A stretch of 64,000 nucleotides of DNA from Scytalidium lignicola (lineage: Eukaryota > Ascomycota > Leotiomycetes). Shown one piece after another: positions 20,763-34,022 of the stretch. The notes beneath the pieces are model-generated. The model did no database searches and was not told the origin of the DNA. It saw only the letters and a program-made list of their open reading frames with translations. The translations under genes and the position numbers were made by a program. Position 1 is the first letter of the stretch. Every line of letters begins with the position of its first letter. The stretch spans positions 25,825-89,824 of the forward strand of contig NCSJ02000173.1 of the NCBI GenBank assembly GCA_002812745.2. Reading direction: 5' to 3'.

Positions 20763-22265
20763 CTAGACTTTGTCAACAGAATAAACTGCCTTCAAGGAAA
20801 TTAAATACAATCCTTCACCTGGAGCCAGGGACTTTGTAAATGAAAGTATGATACGCAACTTGCCGTTTCTCAGTGCGCACAGTGTCACTGACGTTTTGTG
20901 ATTGAAGGTGACGGGTCCACAGCCTCAAAATGACGCTTAAATACTCAACAGTGCAGCCTAACGTAACCAACCACTAGTATTTAAGAGGCTATCCGTAATT
21001 TATTTCCGTGTCTAGCCGAACCTCCAGTCTAACGTGGATCTAAACAGCGAAATTGTTATGTAAACGGGGTAGCGAAGTGTATATGAAGGGTTGCTGTCTC
21101 TCACAATAGACAATTATAGGAGTTTAAAGTAAAATTACCATAGCTTATTCTGTTGTAATTTGTTTCGTGGAAAGCTCTGCCAGTTGTCCCGTCCTTGAAG
21201 GAAATTTGGATATGACAGCAGTCTAATTCTTATAGGGAAGTTGATAAATTGCAATCTGGAGAATATTCCTAAAACTATTTAACTGTACAGAAAAATTAGA
21301 GAATCTTTATTCTGAGTTTGATTATTCAATGATATATTGAAATCTATAATAATTTATAACTGGAAAGATTTAATAGATGTTATTTATATTTATCTTTCAT
21401 AAATTTAGTAGAATAATATGTTTATCTACATCTTCTTACAGTCCTACGAGTTTTCTAGAAGAAANGACTTAGACTGCACGTCTTTAAAATACTAAGAATG
21501 AAATCACTACAGCAGTGGCGGTGCGTTGATTGACGTCGCGGGACGGACCGGCGCATGGTAGAGTACCAGGGAACTAGACTAAAGAAGTTTGGTATTGGTT
21601 GCAGGAGCTGTTCGATGACGTGGTCCACGGAGATCTATTTAAAGGAACCAAGTTTAAGAACCGCATCTAGAGTGGAGGAAGAAACTACGCTCTTTACTTT
21701 CTAGATCGCAAGAAAGCTAATACATACGAAAAGCTCCTCCTCTATGACAGCTTTAAGTCTCTGTTATAGTTGCTTTAATAAACTGCTAGCAATGCTCGAT
21801 CACTTAAAATTGGGTCAAATAGCTTTTAGCACGTGTTCCATGCGGCAGCAAATCTTCTCCAATGTTGTCTATAGCTTTAGTTTCGAATTGCGCCAGTTGA
21901 TAAAGAGCTCCTTGAAATGCTAGAAGAAAGCATTGGGTATCTTTCTTAAATCCCACAGGTGAGGAGAAAAGGAAGCCATGTCTTGATTATTGCTCATTTT
22001 ATCTATTTGAGCTACGGTTCTTCATGGTCTATGTATACGCAAATTAAGCTAAAGGATTGCATTCTACCATGAGATTGATCATGAAATTGCAAATACAGAT
22101 TCTCTTAATAAAGTGGGCTTTCTCTCTGTTAACCCACTTACTAAGCCATAAAAGTTTTCAGTTGTACAACAGGTTGTTCTAGTTCATTATAATCCTATTC
22201 GTGTTCTCCTCCCAGCTAAGTATTCTGTTAGTATATTCCCCCCGGATCTACGCGGCTAGTTCAAC
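20763..22265. other. Gene-poor region with a degraded coding remnant
   Basis: Nothing intact is visible here. Between about 21580 and 21960 one plus-strand reading gives protein-like pieces such as QELFDDVVHGDLFKGTKFKN, GGRNYALYFLDRKKANTYEK and APVDKELLEMLEESIGYL. They are separated by TAG/TAA codons. This looks like a RIP-damaged transposon or retroelement gene, but I cannot name the family. The remainder is A/T-rich spacer. Confidence 0.4.
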
Positions 22266-23683
22266 TCACAGGTCCAAGAACAGCTTCCACAGAATTGAGA
22301 ATAATAACCCCTGAAGACCATTGCACAAGATACGTGTCTTGAGGCCACGGCCAAAGAGTCCGGTCAGTCCATCCTGGACGATTACTAGTCTCGCAGCCTC
22401 CGCTACTTGCGTTCAGTAACTAAATATCAATTAAAGGCAAGGCAGACGCTTACTGTATGAGACTTTGACCTCATTGACCTGGCGGAATGTCTTCACAACC
22501 CTCAAAGAGTTAGAGACTGAGTCAGAAATGATAGAAGCAACAAATCCTATGAAGGCAAGGCGGAGCAACCATACGGCCAGGGGATGCTTTGCCGGCTCCG
22601 GGATTGCTTCTGATAGGAAGTTGTACTATCATATAGTCAGTAGGTAGACAGTTTATAAAAACCGAGAGGCTCCGTCTTACTGTAGCAAACCAGGGATAAT
22701 TTCCCACGAATGTAGCAGCGGCTGTAGCAATGGCTCCCCACCATAGACTTCCAACGCCATTCGTCTTGATGCGTTGACGAAGCAGAGTAGTACCGCGAGC
22801 GCCTTGTGCTTGCAGGGTTGTCTTAAGAGTATCAATGGGAGTGAGGATCATTCTGAAGGCAGCAGCACTTGAGAGCACCTAGATCAGTACATAGTGCGTA
22901 AGAATGGGGTAAGAAAGCCTCGTCTTCGTACCATAGGGAGGAAAAGATCGTCTTGATCGGCGAAGGTAAGTCTTTCAAGTACGCATTAGATTGAAGCAAG
23001 GCGAGTATTCCAGCGTTGGCAGCGGTGTCTCCAAATCTCGAAACCGGTCCTAATTACCAAGCATACGGTCTGAGCCCACATCATATATTATGATCGTAAC
23101 TAGATGCGACCTAACTTACCCTGAATTAGTGCAGCACCAATACCTTGATAGTATCGTCCGTAGCCTCCGTCATGATACAGGGTCTGAGTCGCGGCGGTGA
23201 AGGAGCTCCCGAACCGATATTGGTAGTTCATGATGGTTCGAAGCGGCTATACGGACGCTCAGTTCCAGCAGGAGAAGTAAAATAGGGGAGACATCGTTTA
23301 CCATTAGAAGTAGAACCTGTAGAACCATAGCCGCAGCGCCACTGAGGCCGCCTCCAAGAGCTCGCTTGAGAGCTCCTTTGAGATCGAACTATTCACAGCG
23401 CAACAAAAGCTTAGCCACAGAGACAAACATCGTAGACATCACAACATTGTTGAACCGTGGCACCCACATCAACATCGCCGGCATCTATCCACCCCTTGAT
23501 AAAAAGCGCTAGGCCAACTGTTGCGATAATTCCCCAGAACATTCTCCAGGCGTACCAGCTAAGCTGCGACGGCTGCTTGGACTCGATTTGTTCCGACGAT
23601 TGATCTGATTCTTGCTGGTCTACGAGCAGCGGGGTTTCTTCATCAATACTGGGTTGATTCTCGACATCACCATCTTGAGCCAT
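22266..23683 (-). CDS. Mitochondrial carrier (SLC25) family protein
   Basis: Seven exons (23683-23468, 23388-23302, 23246-23120, 23049-22932, 22867-22681, 22625-22454, 22405-22266) join in phase to 348 residues. A hydrophilic N-terminus with EETPLL is followed by a hydrophobic segment (GIIATVGLALFIKGWID), then three carrier repeats. Repeat 2 holds the classic signature TPIDTLKTTLQAQG. Repeats 1 and 3 have weaker versions (LMPLRTIMNY and DSVSNSLRVVKTFRQ). Further conserved blocks are GVGSLWWGAIATAAATFVGN and GLFGRGLKTRILCNGLQG. It should sit in the inner mitochondrial or another organelle membrane and exchange a small solute. The substrate is not predictable, and the odd first repeat places it in a fungal subgroup without a characterised member that I know. 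Two acceptors are AAG, fixed by reading frame. Confidence 0.85.
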
Positions 23684-25138
23684 GACGTTGAGGTTTGATG
23701 GTGCTGAAAAGGGCGAAGGCGTGGAGTGGAGTGGAGTGGAGAAGTAACAGTCGGCGAGTTGAAGAATAATTATTAATTATTAAAGCCGGCGGCATCGATT
23801 ATCGATGCTTACCACTCAACCCCATTTTTAATCCCCGCAATTTCATAATTATTTTCACTAATGGCGTGCTCTAGACTGCGCTGGCCAGGCATTATTTGTA
23901 TAAGTTTTGATCGATCCCAACAAAGTCGGCTCGAGAGATGGTTATAATATGTCCAAAATGGCGCGAATGGATACGTACTTTTTCTAGTCTGTATCTTCTG
24001 ATTAATTAGACATCAATTTCAAAGGTATCTCCTGCCGTGGTATGACGAGCTCCAGAATTCAACAATTCAATAAGACACATAACGCAATTCTCTTTTGCGA
24101 TAAAATTTCCATATCATTTTATTGATTACAACAATATCAGATGAGATGCCTTACTCGGCGCTCTATTGTTTTACAAGAGTCTGAGTAGGACTCTGTCGAG
24201 GCTGTGCACAAAACTGCACACATAAGAACCCCCTCGCTTTGCATAGACATTATTGTGCATCACTCAAGAGCTTGTCGGGACATGATCCTCTCTTGCTTTT
24301 GATCGCGCAAGTTGCGCAGAGCAGCATATATATCAATATATGGAACCGGAGGCATACCTCGGGATTCAAGTTCTGAGCAACTAAAAAGTTGATGAACAAT
24401 CTTCTGAGTGAGACTCGTGTAATTAATGCACACAATAGCCTGAAGTTCCCCTCCACTATGGAAGAGAAAAATGCGACAAACGACTCCCCCTTCACACACA
24501 ATAAGTAGAGTACTTTGGTGTCTACGAGTTGTAGTCACGCTAATCCTTAGGGATTTTTTACTTCTACCATCCTAAATTCTCTCTTTCTCTGAATTCCTCT
24601 GCTGCGCTTCGTTAGAATACCCCATATCATGAGTTTGGAACACCATTTGAACATCACTTCCCTTTAGGGAATCGTCATGATTGTCTCTTAGAGTTGCTAA
24701 AAGGCACACAGCCACTTTAATTCAAGCTTTTGTGCACAGTAATCCGTGAGGCTGCCAGTTCATCAGGCCCCTTGCTGTGCCCCAGAGCCTCTGAGCGGAC
24801 TAGAGGGAAATACGACACAGCTCACTGCTTACTGACCCGCCGATTGGTAACAGGCTCCGTTAGTAACTAAAATTATGGTTATTGTTAGACCGCCGCAGCA
24901 ACTAGCCCCATTCTGCAGGGCAGGGCACTTTTTGGTGTAATTATTAGTCCCTTCTCAAGTGTTGCCCGCTTGGGCATGCTTTTCTTCTTGTGCCTCTTAA
25001 TCTTTAATAAATTCACCGCTCTTATTATTCCTCTCGATGAAGAGTGCTACCACGCAGTCTGTTCCATTTTTCGCGTGCCCGATTCAGAGGCGTGAATTAA
25101 GCAACCGGACATACAGTTGATAGCCAGCTTCATCGCCT
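23684..25138. other. Intergenic region, no gene seen
   Basis: This 1.45-kb gap separates divergent genes (mitochondrial carrier and DUF3433 protein). Overlapping minus-strand frames at 24250-24538 show no domain, no codon-usage signal and no intron structure, so I do not call them. No repeat or RNA gene was recognised. Confidence 0.5.
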
Positions 25139-28100
25139 ATGGACAAGCAAGTGCGCCGAAAGCCAGTACCAACGTGGCCATCGCCAGATTCTAATCCCTC
25201 CAGTGTTACCCAACCACACGACAATGCTGGCTCAATCTCACCACCAGATGACAGGATTTTCTTTGAAGAGTCGTCTTCTGGGGTCTCAGATGCCTTCCTT
25301 CCACAAGCACACACCGGTAGCAGTGCTGACGATGCGATAAAACCCTCGCCTGTGATGTCTGTCGCTGGATACCACCAGCCGGGAACAGAGCCTGGTATGG
25401 AAGAGGCCCCACGGTTCCACAGGCGTACATGGAATCCATTTTGGCTTCAACTTCCAATACTGGCATCATTGACCATAATATTTGCATTCGTACCGGTTGC
25501 GTTGCTGGTGTTATATTTTATGTCAAATGATCGATCAGGCTTCCGGGTGATCACGACGAATCATTACAGTTGGACGTATGGCCCAACAGCATGTAAGTTC
25601 CTTTCCACTGCCAATATCTGCCATCACCTAGGCTAATTTTGCCCTTAATAGTAATTGTTATTGTATCAACGTTGTGGAGTCAGGTCGACTATAATGTCAG
25701 ATCTCTCGTCCCGTGGCATAATCTGCGACGGGGAGCATGCAAACCCGAACGAAGTATATTGCTCGATTATATTTCCCCAATATCAATTATAAGAGTATTT
25801 CGAGCTGTCAAATATCAGGACTGGGTAGTCCTCGCTGCGACAATTGTACTATTATTGCTAAAGCTTGCAGTGAGTATTAGTTTTCACTCCTCTCCCCTGA
25901 AAATTCCATGCGAAAGTACTAATGGTCTTCTAGACTATTATTTCCACTGGCCTCATCTCTCTTGAACCTACTTTAATGACTACTCAAAATGAGACCTTTA
26001 TAACGAGATCTGTATATGATGCAACCAATCTGAATTTTAGCAATATCGATACTACCCCAACATATACGTTTTACGGAGTCAGCAGCCTCGGTCTAACGTT
26101 TCCCAACGGGACCTTGGACAATGTTGCTGTTCCACTTTCACAGCCATTAGAATCCGACCGTTTCCCATCAAATGCTACTCTTTCATGGCAAGCAACTGCA
26201 TTCTATCCAAACTTTAACTGTGAACGGGGAACCTGGAGCTTTACTCAGCCCAACCCTCAGGACATCACTCTGCAGTTCAATGCCACCGTATCCACCGCAA
26301 CTTGCCACGTGACAACGGAACTCTCAGCTATTGATCCAACTCAGCTTCAACAGTTTCGTGTGGGTCATTCCTACCCGGAGCAAAATTTTGTTAGCACAAT
26401 CCAAGCTGTCTCTTGCAAGCTTGGAATGAGCCGGATCGGTACCTGTTGACAGTTAGTGAAACCAATAATGCGCCGAAAGTGACTAGTTTCAGTGCGGCGT
26501 TCTGTATTCCAGAATACCGCCTAGTCAACTCAGACGTTACTCTAGATGGCACTGTGGTAGGTGGCACCAACGGTTTATCTGTCTCCCCGGTCACGAGCGC
26601 TTCGAATTTCACCCTTGATGGTCTTAGTTCTACAGTTCTAGGGGCTGCAGTAATGAATGCAACTCAAGGCTTCTTCCTACGTGCCACCAATGCTCGGAAT
26701 ATATCAGAAAACGTAGATTATTTCTTTGGTCTCATGTCTTCGTTGAACCATCCGAATCCTGGCACATCGACACTAGAACCTTTCCTAGAAACGGAGAATT
26801 TGATTCAACAAGCACAAAAAGCTTTCTCTAGCGTTGCTGTCCAATTCGCTGCAAGGAATTTACTTGCCCCATCAAATGCAACCTTGATTGGCACGGTATC
26901 ATTCCAGGAGAATCGGTTACATGTCCAAAAAGTGTCCGTGATTCTCATGGTTGTGATATTTCTGCTCTCGTTCTGCTTGAGCATTCTAGTCGGCTTCTTC
27001 CGGCCTTGGAACATTGTTCCCCACAATCCGAATACGATTGCTGGCATTGCTGTATTATTGCAGTCGAGTACGACATTTAAGAGGATGCTTTCCGGAACTG
27101 GACGGATGTCTTTCCCGTCTCTGTCATCACGATCATCTGGGCACGAGTTTGGGGGTGTGGCTTCTGGAGAGTCCACTTTTTTGATTGAACCGGCAGATTC
27201 TTCAACAAAGTATGAAACCTCCCGGATTGAGAAACCAGCAAATTTAGATGATCAGTTTATATCGTGGTGGCGCCCGTTTGGTGCTAAGTTATATATGAGA
27301 CTTATCTCGTTAGTTGTTCCTTTGGCGGTCATTGCAATCCTTGAGATTATACAACACAAATCCGACCACTCTGATGGATTCGTCAATATAGGATTGGACA
27401 ATAAATCCACGAGGTATGCTATTTCATGGTTACCTGCACTAGCCATGTTTGGTATCGCGGCTCTATACGGCTCTGTTAACTTCGCGACCTCCGTTCTCGC
27501 TCCTTATCACACACTATGGAGAGGCAGCAAACCGGCTGATAAAAGCATATCAGTCAATCTTTTTGGAAAATCCGCTTTGATCGTATTCGTTCACGGCGCT
27601 AGAGCTGGGTTTTGGGCAGTGTGTGCCACTGCCTTGGCTAGCTTCCTTGCTAGCTTCCTGACCATTGTCGTGTCTGGGCTGTACACCATTGACACGGTGA
27701 CGAGGTCAACAGGCATTACTCTCACCCAGGTGAATAATTTTGACTTTACCTAGACTGATATTGCCAACAATGATAGTGCAGCCGGTTCTCTTACAAGCCT
27801 CATCATTTGGTCAAATCTGAGCTACCCTTTGTGGACCTACCAAGACCTTGTCTTCCCGACCTTGGATCTGTCACCTGACTCTATCGAATCGTCAACACAA
27901 TCTTCAGATGCTTTGGTTACTGTGACTATCCCCGCAGTGCGAGCAAGATTGAACTGCACAGTCAACCCACCTATATCTGTCACGGCTTCGTCGGAAGAAT
28001 TTATAAATATAAATGCAACATACCTTGATACTTGCTCTGAAGACGAACCAACAACCGGCTTCTTCGATCTGTCTATCCTTATAGAGACAAATGACAAGCA

Positions 28101-29094
28101 AACATTCGGAGATATACAAGATCTTCATGTTTTTAGTAATGATGGTACTTCCACGGCAAACACACAAGAAGTTGGAAACGTGGAATACCCAACCAATGCA
28201 GAAGGCTGTCCCTCACTAGTCTTCTTCCTAGGACAGTTCTTCACCAGTCCTCCGACTTTCTCAAATAAGTCTGATGACTCCCCGATAGATGCAGACGTAT
28301 CAGTACTCGTGTGTACACAGGCACTCCAACAAGTCAAGACAAGAACGACCTTTTTGATGCCTAATTTTGATATCGATCCAAATCATCCGCCAGAAGTCAA
28401 CGAATCATCAGCAATCTTCATCACAAACGGCACCGCTGGAGACTTTATACGTGAATATCAGATCTTCAACAATATTGTGGCAGAATTTCCTAATCCGACC
28501 GTTGATGATGTTGACTTCGACCCTGGTGCCTTCTACAGCGCCGTAATTTCGGGAAAAGATGGCATTCCCGTCGGAGAGCTTCTCGGCCAATCCAACGTTG
28601 ATAGGCTTATTAATGCCACAAATTATGTTTATGCCGAACACATGGCACAGACAATATCCCTTAACATGCGACAGAACAACAGCATAAGTTCTGATAAGGA
28701 TGTTAGCTCTACCTTTCCAGGAATATTATCACAATCTTCTCAGCTCAGATTGAAACAGAACAAAGCCTCCAAAATAACTCTTCAAGTATTCCTCGGAATT
28801 ATATTCCTGTCTGGTATTGCAGGATGGCTTCTTATGGATACGAGAAACTTGCTAACACACAATCCTTGCTCTATTGCGGGAACTGCTAGTTTCCTTGCCG
28901 ATAGTAAGATATGGGAAGATGAGAATTTCTTTGAAAGTAGGGTGGGAAGTAGTCATCCAGGTGATCATGGACAAGCAGGACTGTTTGGAGGAAAATTATT
29001 TAGTTTAGGTTGGTGGTCAGAGGATAGGGAGGGGACAGTTAGATTTGGCATTGATGTTGGTGACGCTTTGAGACGTGTAGATACTAAACGATGA
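25139..29094 (+). pseudogene. DUF3433 two-repeat membrane protein gene, with frameshift and in-frame stop
   Basis: Exons 25139-25592, 25652-25869 and 25934 onward fit GT-AG introns. The N-terminal 90 residues are hydrophilic. DUF3433 features follow: YSWTYGPTALIVIVSTLWSQ, DYNVRSLVPWHNLRRG, LLDYISPISIIRVFRAVK, a long Asn/Thr/Ser-rich outer loop with many N-glycosylation sites, and a second set with LYGSVNFATSVLAPYHTLWRG and WSNLSYPLWTYQDLVFP. The frame changes by one base near 26395-26425. A TAG stands at 27751-27753 in the second repeat, after which the same frame stays open to 29094. DUF3433 proteins are large fungal transmembrane proteins of unknown function, about 1,200-1,300 residues, which this would match if unbroken. 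The stop is what CAG would become by one C-to-T change. I call it a pseudogene, with the caveat of possible sequence errors. Confidence 0.75.
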
Positions 29095-30364
29095 GTAACG
29101 ATATAATAAGGTTGATATAAACTTTCAAGGACCTAATTTTACTTGTTAGACCCATATTAGCTCTGGGGGTCTTAAATTTGATATTCTACGGTACCATTGT
29201 TAACGGATTTTAAGAAATTGTGATCTACTTCAATTAAGCAGCTAAACCTTCAACGAAGACCCCTCGTATATACATGAATACGCGGCAAACAGGCTACATA
29301 CCTGCAAGAGAGTTCTTACATTACCACAAAACTAGTTTGCCTTCCTGATCCACGAATGTACCAGTAGTGGTTTCTCTCGTGGTGGCATTGGTCTATTTTC
29401 AAGCTAAATTCAGAAACTCTATGAGTTATTCTGATTCGCGTAAGAATAAGGCTGACTTCTACAGTACTACTCAGATAACGAAATAATTTTCTACCTGGGG
29501 AGTTGCCAAGTTATCTCGTATATAAACGCGATGGTCAAGCTTATATGAGTATGAGTAATCGACAGTTTTGGTCCGTTGCAAGGGTCGGAAAGCCCCCCTT
29601 GAATAGAGGTAAATGGTCCGTGCAGTGGCAACATATAGCAGAAATCGACCCTTTTTATATGTTGGGGGGGCTGTTTCAAGCCTCCGCCTGGATGTGGAGG
29701 ATCATACTAGCACATTACAGTATGAACAGTTTAAATGTTTTATTATTATGCTACATAGCTCACAGTAATCAAGCTCAAATCAGCGTACTTCGGTTGATTT
29801 AACTAAACTGCAGAATCAAGCTGCAAGATCCACTGGATACCCACCCAATGAGAATCTCATGAATTAATAAATACTTCTCCCCTTTTATACCTAAATTTCT
29901 AAGAGTTGAATTAGAATCATAATTCCTCCTCCACTTTAGGTTAACAACTTACTTAAAGCAGGAAAACATAAATAGCTGTTGTCCAATCATAAGGAAACTC
30001 GGCTGTGTGATTCCTGCCGACGAAATAGCCGAAGATTTCATGAGGGGGACATGATTACTAGATGATTACTAGTCATCAAATTTCCTCTTCCAATTGGATA
30101 CAGAATTCCCTAATTGGGAATATGAGCCAGGTACCCAGTTATATAGGGCCGCGCTTCAGCCACCGACAAAGCGCCAATTTATACTTCTTGATCAGTGATC
30201 AATTTTATTAACATCCAAGTCTCGGACTGCTCCAAATCCGACAATTCTTGATCCGTAAACGTCCTACTATCTGACAATTCTGGATCCGTAAACGTCCTAC
30301 TGCTGCAATCTGTATGCAAGCAGACTCGCACTGTCGGAAGTCACACGTGAGCATTTGAGACACC
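29095..30364. other. Intergenic region upstream of a transcription factor gene
   Basis: No gene is supported in this 1.27-kb stretch. It contains a small tandem duplication (see next entry). The plus-strand open frame at 29503-29802 lacks any recognisable feature. Confidence 0.5.
30240..30302. repeat. Tandem duplication, 30-bp unit, period 33
   Basis: Two copies of a unit containing GATCCGTAAACGTCCTACT stand side by side (30240-30269 and 30273-30302) with one or two mismatches. They lie 60-125 bp before the start codon of the downstream transcription factor gene, so they fall in its promoter or 5' UTR. Confidence 0.8.
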
Positions 30365-32189
30365 ATGCCTGCTTCTTCCAGCGGTAGCACACCGAAGTCT
30401 CAGTCCCGACAACAACCCCTAGAGAATTTTCCTTTTTTGTCCATCAATGCAGGCTTGAGAGGTGATGAGGAAGACGAGAGGTCTCGTAGGTTCTTTGTAC
30501 GATCCTATGCTAAGCGTGCGGCACTCGAGCAACGGAAATTATCTGCCAATCCCTTAAATCACCCAGAGCGCTCAAACAGAGCCTGTCCAGCTGAAGCTGA
30601 ACCTTTAGCTAAACACGTTACAAGGTTCAGAGTAGCTTCATCTACCAACAGGAAGCATAAGCCACTCAAACGGAAATCGGAGCTGAAGGGAAACATCTCA
30701 CAGGAGGCTGCATCTTCTAGTCAGTCAGAAGATGTGTTTTCAATATCGTTAGATTTGTCACCGAGTCGTGGTCGATTCGACGCTTTCGGCATCATGCCAA
30801 TTACGTTCGGCCCGCAGGAACAAAAGCTCCTGTATTTCTGTAAGTGTAACGCTGCCTAGGAACTTGCACTAATAAGTTGCTCTCTCTTCACAACAAATAA
30901 CTAATCAAATTCTCTTCATCAGACAAAAACTCGCTCTCGAAATCCTTTCTCGCCTTTGATTCTCGCTCTGAGCTCATACAACAATCCGCCACAGACCCAG
31001 CCTGGCTTAATGCAACCCTCTCTCTCATAGCGCTGTACTTTGATCTGTCTTTGGGGAGAGATGTATCTCCAGAATGCCTTTATCATAAAGGAGAAGCGCT
31101 TCGGCTTGCAAATGAACGTCTGGCTCCGTCTGCTGGGCAATCATATAGTGTGGCTACAATTGCTGCAGTTGCATTACTGGCGAATTTCGATGTAAGTTTA
31201 CTTTGGAATCAGCCTTCTCAATGTTCGTGCTGACATGGTCATGGTGAAGATCACAATCGGTTCATTACACAATGCAGCAATCCATATGAATGGCCTACAC
31301 GAACTCGTGAACTTAACAGGGGGTGTACGTCAATTGAAGGACCCATTATTGACAGGCCTAATAACATGGTAAGTAGGTTTCGATACCCCCAGAAGAAGTG
31401 CTGGTGATATATACTCACTACCTCCGTCAAACTAGGGTTGATCTTCAGTACTCCTCGACCTGGCACACCCATCCGCGCTTCGAATTCGCCGGCGCTGCCG
31501 TTGAAGATTCACCAGGCCCATACTGCAACAACGACCTTGGATTTTACTTTACCGAACTCCGACATCCTGTCGATCCGCGCGTTTCATTAGGCCAAATATT
31601 AACCAAACTCTGCGCAATATCTAATACTAAAGATTTGACCATGAGTGATTATATCGGCGAGTTCAACAACTGCTTGTATCTGTGTGAATACAGACTGTTG
31701 ACCAGATGCGACGGTGCTCTCCCTGAAGATAAAGCTCAAAGGGTTTTCAGAACCAAGTTCCTGAGCCTTTGTCTCTATGTGCACATTGCTCTTCGAGAGC
31801 TTCCTCTCACTTCGATGGCAGCGCAAAATATTTCGGAGAGACTAAGGGCATCCCTTGATTCCGATATTCAGCAGCTTTATAATCTGTGGGAAAAAGAGCC
31901 GCGACATTTGCTATGGGTTATGTTTATGGGGGCTGTCGTTGTTAATAATGTCAGTCATAGGGAGTATTTCATTGACGGCGCTACATATATTTGTGATTCC
32001 CAGGGGATTGATAGTCTAGAAAAGTTTAAGTATGCCTTGAAGGATATTTTATGGTTGGAGCATTTCTGTGAGTTGAGAAGTGTCACACTATGGGGTGAGA
32101 TTGCAAGCAAAATGTGGAGTTCCAGGAACCTTACAATATTGTCGGAGTATGATCCATTCAACGGAGGAGGTTACATTTATAGCCAATAG
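30365..32189 (+). CDS. Fungal-specific transcription factor domain protein without visible zinc cluster
   Basis: Four exons (30365-30839, 30923-31191, 31250-31368, 31436-32189) join in phase to 538 residues. The N-terminal third is Ser/Arg/Lys-rich, with FFVRSYAKRAALEQRK and no CX2CX6C cluster. From exon 2 onward the protein resembles Fungal_trans_2 (DUF3468-type) regions: LAFDSRSELIQQSATDPAWL, then IHMNGLHELVNLTGGVRQL and a predicted all-helical C-terminus. Proteins of this class often keep the regulatory domain but lack the zinc finger, and their targets are unknown. The intron acceptor at 31249 is an AAG. A 30-bp tandem duplication lies in the promoter. Confidence is good that this is a gene and moderate for the class. 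Confidence 0.72.
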
Positions 32190-33299
32190 TATAAATAGGA
32201 TTATAGGAGCTGTGGGCTATCATCTTCAGTGACAGTTAACTGTATTAGTCGGAAGTTAAATCTAGATAGTCACTGCTGCTGCTACTATTTGAAAAAAAAA
32301 TAGATCGTTATAATAATATCTTAATAACAATAGTAATTCGTAGTATTATTCCTAATAACCACTTCCCTTATTAGGAGGGTATTTTCATCTATTATATAAC
32401 AACAATACAATGGAAACCTATCTCTGAGACTACTTGAAATGGATATAGGTCAGCAGGTGGCAGATTCTCGAATAGGACACTTTGCAAGATATGTAAATAA
32501 TAGAAATTCTTTAAATACTTTTCACTAATCAAACTATAACAACCTTTGTGACCAAGTGATCCAAAAATGAATGCCCTTTATTCCTTTTATTCCTTGTTAT
32601 TTCTAAAGAGAAAACCCCTACTCTTCTATATATTTGATCAATTTGAGTTAGAAGAACAACCTCCTCGTATATTTTGTCCATAAGTCTTGAACACTATGAA
32701 CTACGAACTACGATACCGGACAATTCCACTACGTCTCTATTCTCAAGAGCGTCACTGTCACATTCAGTACGTAATAAGAATAAGAGGCGCAAATCTTCTA
32801 GTTTTTCCGAGTCTTCTTCAAAATCGAAAAGAGCCAATCCTTCATCCCTTGACTCTTGTATTCCAGAAATAGTCAATCAACCCAATCCCCAGCCGTCCCC
32901 AGGACCCATATTTGCAAAGGAAGCCACTGTAGCTTTAAGCTTAATCCAACCACCGTCGACTTGACCGAAGTTGTTGAATCCTCGATGTAGCATTTCATAG
33001 TTTTTGAAGGTCACTGAATTCACCGGGAAAAGTTCCGAGTATGAGCTTTTTGGAGAGGGAAACGCTACTAGACCGGTAACTGATGCTCAAGACCATGACG
33101 GTGCGATATAAAAATCTGGTTTTGCGAAACGACGATCTCCCCGTCTCCGGCTTATTCCGTAAATGGGATCTTCATACCAGGTGCCCGCGAGATAACTTCC
33201 AGTTACCGTACAGTCCTCAGGTGCAGGACTAGTAGGGACTTCTCCTGCAGGCCCGATTAATGTTGCAAGATTTGATGAAGTACCTAAGGGGATGTTAGA
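32190..33299 (+). other. Spacer with possible degraded coding remnant
   Basis: The plus-strand frame 32674-32964 (96 codons) starts MSISLEHYELRTTIPDNST and is rich in Ser, Lys and Pro. After its stop, a different stretch near 33005-33110 reads VTEFTGKSSEYELFGEGNAT in the same general direction. This could be a broken gene or a repeat remnant. I do not recognise it and would not rely on either piece being expressed. Confidence 0.3.
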
Positions 33300-34022
33300 A
33301 TATTAAGCAAATGATGGAAACATGTTATTAACTTGCTTTTAGGTGCGGATTACATGTACACCTACAAGACGACTTTCAGAAAGCATTTCTTATAGAAAGT
33401 GTAATTAAAAGGGCTTGTTAACTGTGAACCTTTTAGCCGGTTAAGATGACCACTAAGTGAAGTAAAGAAAGTAACCTTCAGGTTTTGCTTATAAGAGTAA
33501 GAGGTTATCATACAATCTAAATAGTCAGAGTTATTTTATAAGATAAGTATAAAGGGCAAAAGTTAATATAATAAATAAAATATTATTTTTATAAGTGTAA
33601 ATTTTAAAGTCAAACTTTATAAATTATAAAAGGAAAAAGGATAAGGTTAAATTATATTTATTATTCTTTTTAGTTATTATTATAAGATTTAACTCTATTT
33701 AACTGTCGGTACACTACCGAAATAACACGTAGTACATCACTTTATGGGTGATATACTAGTTGTGTTAATGGTTGATCGATTGTGAAGGTAATAGGGTGAG
33801 AGCTGTAACTTAAGGCTACAGTCCCCCACTACCTAATTAGGACTAGTTAACATGTGACTGATCGCGTTTACACGTGACTAGTCCACCAACATTAACAATT
33901 TTTTATCTTTTTTAACTTTAAGATTAATTCTTTATACTTTATAAGCATATTCCTCAACTGTAATATATTAATTTAACATCTGAAATCAAAAGGTTAAATT
34001 ACAAGTTAATAAGAAAAGGAGA
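33300..34022 (+). mobile_element. A/T-rich, RIP-like retroelement remnant
   Basis: The sequence is dominated by A and T, has no open frame, and ends in the purine tract AAGAAAAGGAGA just before an LTR-like TGTTATATGACA. Inside it, 33753-33897 is a GC-normal island. It starts TGTTAATGGTTG and ends CCAACATTAACA, inverted ends of TG...CA form that could be a solo LTR or small MITE. Confidence 0.45.

Noticed and set aside
24250..24538. Two overlapping minus-strand open frames
   Set aside because: No family resemblance and no supporting promoter or intron; likely chance.
27751..27753. The in-frame TAG as part of a tiny intron (GTGAAT to CCTAG, 24 nt)
   Set aside because: A 24-nt intron is too short for fungal splicing; a nonsense mutation or sequence error is more likely.
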